From Casuarina equisetifolia (taxonomy: Eukaryota > Streptophyta > Magnoliopsida > Fagales > Casuarinaceae), in assembly GCA_028551475.1 (NCBI GenBank), contig CM052356.1:17883884-17947883 (forward strand): a DNA stretch of 64,000 nt, written 5' to 3'. This document shows, piece by piece, positions 63,140 to 64,000 of this stretch (position 1 is the stretch's first letter; each line of letters opens with the position of its first letter). The position numbers were made by a program, and so were the translations under genes. The notes beneath the pieces are model-generated. The model made no database searches. It worked only from the letters and a program-made list of their open reading frames with translations, and was not told the origin of the DNA.

Positions 63140-63593
63140 GTTGGGTGTTACTTGAATTCTTAAACAAGTTTTGCATGATTTTGGAGTCTTTGTTCGACAT
63201 GGATTGGGAAAGGAAAAAGTCCCTATCCTATAGGGATTAGAAGAGAAGAATTGTATCCCTCACATTGGTTAAAAAACTAACTTATGGGAGTTAGAAGGCC
63301 TATAAAAAGGAGTTTATGTAGTCCTTAGGGAGACATAGAAAAACCTAAGTGATAATACTAATAACCAAGTGTTGGGTTATTTGTAGAGTATTACAAAGCT
63401 AAGGTTGAGAGAGTTTCTTAGTCTTTCTCTGTCAAAAGACTGAAGTTGTAGTAGTTGAATCTTTTAATAGAAAGAAGAGGGAGTAGGACATATTGATTTG
63501 AACCTTTAAAAATCTCTTATGTTGGGGTGTGTGTGTGTATGCATGCTTTGATCCTTTGTGGAGGAATTGTGTCAACAAATTCCTAATAGTTAT

Positions 63594-63720
63594 TAGCATG
63601 ACTTGTGTAAAAGTGTTAAGATAATAAGGTAATGCTTTGATTATCAACAATTACTTTTGGCTTAGTGGTAGTGCCTAACGATCCTAACAATAACAACTTT
63701 CTAAGGCAACTAAGATTTAT
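63594..63720 (+). repeat. Right half of the old repeat, unit 2
   Basis: Continues unit 2 of the repeat at 59549 after the copia insertion (TAGCATGACTTGTG..AAGATAATAAGGTAATGC matches unit 1 at about 59252-59304). Confidence 0.65.
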
Positions 63721-63749
63721 AGAACAATTTACCTTTCTTTATTTTTCAT

Positions 63750-64000
63750 ACATAGCACTATAACATTTTTGTACTAGTTTATATGGATAATATTATACTC
63801 ACTAAGTTTTCGAATGCACCTTTGATCACCCTTAAGGGTTAACTTCAATAGGAATTTGCAATTAAAGATCTTATTGCATCTTATTATTTCCTTAGTGTGA
63901 AAGTTCAACCCACCTCTCAGGGTCTTTTCTTATAGTAGACCAAATACGTATTAAAGATTATTACTCATGTCAACATGGGAATTGCTTAATTAATATTTAA
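63750..64000 (+). mobile_element. Ty1/copia reverse transcriptase fragment, C-terminal half
   Basis: Fossil on +, running off the window. It carries the VYxD(D)-box region (LVYMDNIILTK in one frame, about 63774-63807), then an FAIKDL block and a PTSQGLFL block typical of RVT_2. The order follows on from the fragment at 55645-56060. Confidence 0.75.

Larger units (their letters stand above)
59582..63588 (+). mobile_element. Short Ty1/copia derivative with both LTRs (gag and protease only)
   Basis: Left LTR 59582-61608 (about 450 bases once the inserted gypsy LTR is left out), right LTR 63140-63588. Both start TGTTGG and share GGCCTATAAAAAG and ACCAAGTGTTGGGTTAT. A perfect 5-bp duplication GTTAT flanks it (59577-59581, 63589-63593). 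Primer-binding site TGGTATTAGAGCC at 61611; polypurine tract AAGGGAGGAAT ends at 63139. The inside is only 1.5 kb: a Tnt1-like gag region, then a protease region. Integrase, reverse transcriptase and RNase H are absent, so it could move only with help. Broken, with several breaks in gag. The LTRs differ at roughly one site in six by eye, so the insertion is old. Confidence 0.85.

Noticed and set aside
1-64000. CRISPR array, phage or bacterial defence system
   Set aside because: No spaced short direct repeats of that type; the spliced gene structure and LTR elements show plant nuclear DNA.

Overview
This window is nuclear DNA of a plant, most likely a core eudicot. The genes are split by AT-rich introns with GT..AG borders, the proteins include plant-specific families (a DYW-type PPR protein, a membrane-tethered NAC factor, a plastid shikimate kinase), and the last quarter is a typical plant LTR-retrotransposon nest. 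Species cannot be told from the sequence alone.

The first 46.3 kb is gene space with eight genes rebuilt here exon by exon. In order they are: a tRNA pseudouridine-38/39 synthase of the PUS3/DEG1 type (+, its 5' end unresolved); the beta subunit of F-actin capping protein (+); an intronless 574-residue E/DYW PPR protein (+); an Hsp90 co-chaperone p23 (-); a sphinganine C4-hydroxylase (-); a NAC transcription factor with a C-terminal membrane anchor, ANAC016/017 type (+); cleavage stimulation factor CstF-64 (+); and a plastid shikimate kinase (+). They do unrelated housekeeping and stress jobs: tRNA modification, actin dynamics, organelle RNA editing, chaperoning, sphingolipid hydroxylation, organelle-to-nucleus signalling, mRNA 3' end formation and aromatic amino-acid synthesis. 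There is no operon-like logic. From memory, the order recalls two Arabidopsis chromosome 1 segments, At1g34150-At1g34190 and At1g71790-At1g71800.

From about 47.5 kb to the right edge there is no intact host gene that I can support. This part is layered retrotransposon fossils: a decayed Ty1/copia element on + with a 1.7-kb LTR that lies against a Ty3/gypsy (Athila-like) gag fragment on -; that fragment's primer-binding site and 5' LTR; a copia reverse-transcriptase fragment; an antisense copia LTR; two further solo LTRs of the gypsy family, both with target-site duplications; and a short copia derivative (gag plus protease only) with both LTRs and a perfect 5-bp duplication. One gypsy solo LTR sits inside the left LTR of that derivative, and the derivative sits inside an older repeat whose unoccupied sister copy lies about 0.3 kb to the left.

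No clearly new biological system was found. The best leads are the readable insertion history of the TE nest, two short upstream ORFs in the sphinganine hydroxylase leader, a transit-peptide-like ORF in the shikimate kinase leader, an unexplained 91-codon ORF in a shikimate kinase intron, and a five-nucleotide coding first exon in the p23 gene.
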